Assembly: GCA_965204235.1 (NCBI GenBank)
Contig: OZ241979.1
Location: 3,410,001 to 3,474,000 of the forward strand
DNA: 64,000 bases
Direction of reading: 5' to 3'
DNA from: JAJDTQ01 sp965204235
GTDB lineage: Bacteria; Desulfobacterota; Binatia; UBA9968; JAJDTQ01
Position 1 is the first letter of the stretch; every line of letters begins with the position of its first letter. Both the position numbers and the translations under genes were made by a program. This document shows, one piece after another, positions 60,698 to 64,000 of the stretch. The notes beneath the pieces were generated by a model, which was not told the DNA's origin, searched no databases, and saw only the letters and a list, made by a program, of their open reading frames with translations.

Positions 60698-62164
60698 ATG
60701 CTAGAGGCAGCCCAACAGGGACTCCAGGGCGTCGTGGCGTGGCCGGCCTTCGGCTACCTGCTGCTGGGCATCAGCCTGGGGGTGTTCTTCGGCATGGTCC
60801 CGGGCCTCTCCGGCCTCTCCGGGATGGCCATCCTCCTGCCCTTCACGTTCGACCTCCAGCCTTACGAGGCCATGGCGCTGCTCATGGGCATGTACGCCAT
60901 TACCTCCACATCGGACACCATCTCGTCGGTCCTCCTGGGAGTGCCGGGGACCGCCGGCTCCCAGGCCACCATCATGGACGGCTACCCCCTGGCCAAGAAG
61001 GGCGAAGCGGCCAGGGCCTTCGGCGCCGCCTACACCGTCTCGGGGTTCGGCGGCATCGTGGGCGCCGTCCTGCTGGTCATCTCGATACCGATCCTGAGCC
61101 CGCTGGTGCTCTCTTTCGGCGCCCCCGAGTTCTTCCTCCTGGGAGTCCTCGGCATGGCCATGGTGGCGTCCCTGAGCGGCAACGCGCCGGCCAAGGGCAT
61201 ACTCGTGGGCTTGCTGGCGTTGCAGTTGTCCATGATCGGCTACTCGCCCCAGGACGGCATCCCGCGCTTCTGGTTCGGCATTCCGTACCTGCTGGAACGG
61301 CCTCCCATCGTCCCGTGCGTGCTGGGCCTCTTCTCGCTCCCGGAGGTGATCGAGCTGGCGGTGCGCCGCGGCGCGCTGTCCGAGGCGCCGGAGATGGGCA
61401 GGGGCCTGTGGGACGGGGTGCGCGACGCCGTCCGGCACCGGTGGCTGGCGCTCCGGTGCGCGTTCATCGGCGCCTACATCGGCTTCATCCCGGGCCTGGG
61501 AGCGAGCATCGTGGACTGGGTGGCGTACGGACATGCGGTCCAGTCCAACCGGGACGGGGAGTCCGAGTTCGGCAAGGGCGACATACGCGGCGTCATCGCT
61601 CCCGAGAGCGCCAACAACGCCATGAAGGGCGGCTCGCTCATCCCCACCATCGCCTTCGGCATCCCGGGCAGCGCCACCATGGCCATCCTGCTCGGCGCGT
61701 TCCTGATCCACGGCATCTTTCCCGGCCCGGAGCTCCTCACCACGCGCCTGGACGTCACCTTCTCGGTCATCTGGGCGCTGGTCATCGCCAACGTCATCAC
61801 CGCGGTGGTGTTGATGGGTTGCACGACGCAGTTGGCCAAGGTCACCACCATACGCGGCAGCGTGCTCATCCCCGTCATCCTGGTGCTGGTGTTCATGGGC
61901 TCCTGGATGGCCACCCAGGAACTGGGGGACTGGATCGTGCTGCTGAGCCTGGGGGGTCTGGGCTACCTGATGAAACGTTGGGGCTGGCCGCGCCCGCCCA
62001 TCGCCCTCGGCATCGTCCTGGGACCCATCATGGAGCGGTACCTCGACATCAGCGTCAGCCGTTACGGCTGGTCCTGGTTGTGGCAGCGGCCCATCGTCGT
62101 GGTCCTGATCGCGCTGACGCTGGCGACCCTCTTCTTCGCGGCGAGGTCCCGGGCGCGCAAGTAG
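60698..62164 (+). CDS. tctA: TctA large membrane subunit of a tripartite tricarboxylate transporter
   Basis: 488 residues with about 12 transmembrane helices. FGMVPGLSGLSGMAILLPFT, then TSDTISSVLLGVPGTAGSQA and GFIPGLGASIVDWVAYGHA are the family repeats. KGGSLIPTIAFGIPGSATMA and the C-terminal MERYLDISVSRYGW are typical. It carries the substrate across the inner membrane with TctB. Confidence 0.93.
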   Translation: MLEAAQQGLQGVVAWPAFGYLLLGISLGVFFGMVPGLSGLSGMAILLPFTFDLQPYEAMALLMGMYAITSTSDTISSVLLGVPGTAGSQATIMDGYPLAKKGEAARAFGAAYTVSGFGGIVGAVLLVISIPILSPLVLSFGAPEFFLLGVLGMAMVASLSGNAPAKGILVGLLALQLSMIGYSPQDGIPRFWFGIPYLLERPPIVPCVLGLFSLPEVIELAVRRGALSEAPEMGRGLWDGVRDAVRHRWLALRCAFIGAYIGFIPGLGASIVDWVAYGHAVQSNRDGESEFGKGDIRGVIAPESANNAMKGGSLIPTIAFGIPGSATMAILLGAFLIHGIFPGPELLTTRLDVTFSVIWALVIANVITAVVLMGCTTQLAKVTTIRGSVLIPVILVLVFMGSWMATQELGDWIVLLSLGGLGYLMKRWGWPRPPIALGIVLGPIMERYLDISVSRYGWSWLWQRPIVVVLIALTLATLFFAARSRARK

Positions 62165-62182
62165 CGGCCCCGGAGGTTCACG

Positions 62183-62701
62183 ATGGCGCGGCCACGCATC
62201 CGCGAGCATTACGTCGAAAGCCTGTTCATACTCGTGCTGGCGGTGGTGTTCGCCGTCGGCGTGTTCATGGCCAGGGACTGGCCCTGGAAGACCGCCCTGT
62301 TCCCCACGTTGATCGGGATCTCGGGCTGCATCATGGCCGCGGTCCTCTCGCTCTGGACGGGTTTGCGGGGAGGGGAGGCGAAGGCCCCCGAAGGACCCGC
62401 GGGAGCCGCGGACATCTTCCTCGACGCGAGCCTCCGGGGCGGCGAGGCGTTGAAGCGGACGTTGATCATCTGCCTGTGGCTCGTGGGCATATTCGCCGGC
62501 ACCTGGCTCCTGGGACAGATCTTTGCGCTGCCCCTGTTCGTCTTCCTCTACCTGAAGGCGGGTTCGGACGAAGGATGGCTCCTCTCCCTGGGGCTGACCG
62601 CGGCGGTGGTGGTGTTCCTGTTCGGGGTGTTCGACCGGGTCATCCACGTTTCCTGGTACGAGGGGGAGTTTTTCCGCTACTTCGGCATCGAGTTGTTCTA
62701 G
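62183..62701 (+). CDS. tctB: TctB small membrane subunit
   Basis: 172 residues with four predicted helices (LFILVLAVVFAVGVFMARDW; FPTLIGISGCIMAAVLSLW; LIICLWLVGIFAGTWLLGQI; LGLTAAVVVFLFGVF). Small TctB proteins are poorly conserved but always lie beside tctA. The gene order tctC-tctA-tctB differs from the textbook C-B-A. The last base of its stop codon is the first base of an insertion-sequence terminal repeat. Confidence 0.82.
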   Translation: MARPRIREHYVESLFILVLAVVFAVGVFMARDWPWKTALFPTLIGISGCIMAAVLSLWTGLRGGEAKAPEGPAGAADIFLDASLRGGEALKRTLIICLWLVGIFAGTWLLGQIFALPLFVFLYLKAGSDEGWLLSLGLTAAVVVFLFGVFDRVIHVSWYEGEFFRYFGIELF

Positions 62702-63099
62702 GAGTTTGCGCCGCAGGGAATAGTGGGCAGGATAGAGGGGTAGGAAAGGCGGGGTTGGAGGGAGATGCCGACGAGATTTCGACCTTATGAGCCGGAGCAG
62801 ATGCTGCTGCTGTCACCGGAGTTGCAGGAATGGCTGCCGGAAGGGCATTGGGCGCATCATGTGAGGGACTTGGTGGAGGGGCTGGGTTTGACGGCGTTTT
62901 ATGCGCCGTATGAAGGGGACGGGCGGCGGAACGCGCCGTACCCACAAGGGGCCTCTCCTCGGACTCCTCGAACCCTCTCCCGTGCCCTGCGCGCCATTGC
63001 ACACTCCCCGGTCCCGGCACTCCTGCCCATCCTCCCATCCAATCCACTCCCCCATCTGTTCCCTCGTCCTGCAAAAAAACTTCCTGCGGCGCAGACTCC
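62701..63099. mobile_element. Internally deleted IS1182-type element (MITE-like), 399 bp
   Basis: Bounded by inverted repeats GGAGTTTGCGCCGCAGG (62701-62717) and CCTGCGGCGCAGACTCC (63083-63099), which match at 16 of 17 positions. Inside, only the first 59 codons of an IS1182-family transposase remain, followed by about 140 bases of pyrimidine-rich right-end sequence. The gene is deleted but both ends survive, so it could still be moved by a complete copy elsewhere. No target duplication was recognised. Confidence 0.7.
62765..62941 (+). pseudogene. IS1182-family transposase, N-terminal fragment
   Basis: 59 codons: MPTRFRPYEPEQMLLLSPEL, then QEWLPEGHWAHHVRDLVEGL, ending at GDGRRNAPY, where the frame becomes unrelated low-complexity sequence. 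The catalytic DDE part is missing. Confidence 0.75.
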
Positions 63100-63111
63100 C
63101 AGGGAGGGAAG

Positions 63112-63300
63112 GATGCGAGACCGGGAGTTGTACGCGAGGCTACTGGGGATCGAGGCGCCGTGGCGAGTGGAGGGAGTGGAGTTGAAGCTGGAGGAGGGGG
63201 AGGTGGTGGTACAGGTGGGTCACGGGGGAGGGGAGTTGAGTTGCCCGGAGTGTGGGCGTGGGGGGAGCCGGTACGACACGCGGCAGCGGCGGTGCGGTTC
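63112..63300 (+). pseudogene. ISL3-family transposase, N-terminal zinc-finger fragment
   Basis: RDRELYARLLGIEAPWRVEG, then VELKLEEGEVVVQVGHGGG and the finger LSCPECGRGGSRYDTRQRR. The frame is cut off after about 63 codons where the crotonase gene's 3' end begins. It lies directly against the IS1182 relic, so two elements met and were both truncated. Confidence 0.65.
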
Positions 63301-63306
63301 CGGCCC

Positions 63307-64000
63307 CTACGATTTCTTCGCGTCCGGCTTCTCGTAGGCCGCGTTGCCGCCGCCCTTCTGGGATTGCAGGTAGCCTTCCACGTCGTTCAGGGGGTTGGTA
63401 TAGACGCGCATGCGGTGGGATATGATCTCGTCCACCAGCAGCCCGCGGTGGTTGTCCAGGTCCATGGCCGTGTAGGCGGCGATCTTGGCGTGCTCCAGGG
63501 TCACCGGGTGGCGGCTGGCGATGGTGGCGGCGAAGTCCCGGACGAAGGGGATCAGGTCCTTCTCCGGCACCGTCCTGGACACCAGACCGAGTCGCTCGGC
63601 CTCGGCCCCGGCGATGTTCTCCCCGGTGAGCTGGATGTAGAACGCCTTCTTGAAGGGGATGCCGCTGCGGAAGAGGGTGGGCGTGGCGGTGGCGCCGTAG
63701 CTCCCGCGGATGATCTCCGGCATGCCGAACTGGGCGGTGTCCGCGGCGATGGCCAGGTCATGGCCGTTCACCAGCACCAGCCCGCCCCCCAGGGCCCAGC
63801 CGTTGACCGCGGCCACCGTGACCTGTGGGCACTGGCGCAACAGCGTGACGATCTCCCGCGCCGAGCCGCCTTCGTGGAGCCGCCGCCTGCCCTGCCAAGC
63901 CGTCCGCAGGTCGTACAGGTCCAGCCCCGAGCTGTAGGCGTTCCCTGCTCCGGTGGTGACGATGCAGCGGATACGGTCGTTGGCGGCCAGGGCCTTGAGA
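63307..64000 (-). CDS. Enoyl-CoA hydratase/isomerase (crotonase) family protein, C-terminal part (runs off the window end)
   Basis: The reverse frame is open from base 64000 to the stop at 63307, 230 codons; only the N-terminus is missing. IRCIVTTGAGNAYSSGLDL is the first oxyanion segment, and VAAVNGWALGGGLVLVNGHD, followed by LAIAADTAQFGMPEI, is the second. HPVTLEHAKIAAYTAMDLDN and the acidic tail finish the fold. Substrate unknown. It is convergent with the ISL3 relic. Confidence 0.87.
   Translation of the reverse strand, partial: LKALAANDRIRCIVTTGAGNAYSSGLDLYDLRTAWQGRRRLHEGGSAREIVTLLRQCPQVTVAAVNGWALGGGLVLVNGHDLAIAADTAQFGMPEIIRGSYGATATPTLFRSGIPFKKAFYIQLTGENIAGAEAERLGLVSRTVPEKDLIPFVRDFAATIASRHPVTLEHAKIAAYTAMDLDNHRGLLVDEIISHRMRVYTNPLNDVEGYLQSQKGGGNAAYEKPDAKKS

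Overview
The window is high-G+C DNA, densely coded on both strands, from a Gram-negative bacterium. The evidence is two lipoprotein-type signal peptides, a DegP-family periplasmic protease, a subtilase with a beta-barrel-like C-terminus and a sigma-54 activator. The gene content (UbiD decarboxylase, tripartite tricarboxylate transporter, several amidohydrolase and crotonase genes, arsenosugar genes, a short dispersed repeat) resembles genomes of uncultivated Desulfobacterota- or Tectomicrobia-like soil or marine bacteria. That assignment is an inference; no rRNA or tRNA gene was seen.

Layout. 1-10.3 kb: a partial DNA methyltransferase, an amidohydrolase, an ornithine-cyclodeaminase-family enzyme, a GH15 glucosidase, the later oxidative pentose-phosphate enzymes (6-phosphogluconate dehydrogenase and lactonase), a ferredoxin/adrenodoxin-type NADP reductase, adenylate kinase, a HAD phosphatase and a ribosome-hibernation/cold-shock fusion. 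10.3-17.2 kb: the primary sigma factor, then a stress operon (DegP-like protease, histidine kinase, sigma-54 response regulator) with a near-consensus -24/-12 promoter and an upstream palindromic site. 17.2-21.3 kb: RidA, an FMN hydroxy-acid dehydrogenase and a tightly coupled pterin operon (FolM-like, FolB, FolK, phytase-like esterase). 21.3-27.1 kb: an accessory island with a translationally coupled HEPN-like / KGGVGR ParA-like / P-loop ATPase cassette, an unusual Cys-repeat lipoprotein and a truncated tyrosine recombinase. 27.1-36.4 kb: a DUF1932-type dehydrogenase, a NalP-like subtilase, UbiD, a carboxyltransferase, a methyltransferase and an M23 peptidase. 36.5-38.0 kb: gene debris (a type ISP restriction enzyme relic and a beta-barrel relic) between repeat copies. 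38.0-53.4 kb: a lipoprotein pair of unknown role, an operon for lipid-linked glycan initiation, GDP-mannose and PAPS supply, a gluconate-dehydrogenase-like pair, Dpp-type permeases with an aminotransferase, and the ArsS/glycosyltransferase pair. 53.4-56.2 kb: ogt followed by an AbiE-type toxin-antitoxin cassette and a relic of an ogt 3' end. 56.2-64 kb: a dihydroorotase-like enzyme, ThrH, a hydroxycinnamoyl-CoA hydratase-lyase, a TctC-A-B importer with strong hairpins around tctC, two truncated insertion-sequence relics and a partial crotonase.

Across the whole window a 65-70 bp repeat with GGAAA/TTTCC-type ends occurs nine times in both orientations, nearly always between genes and often beside gene debris or accessory cassettes. 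The best candidates for undescribed biology are the HEPN/KGGVGR/ATPase cassette, the self-contained sigma-54 envelope-stress circuit, and this repeat family.
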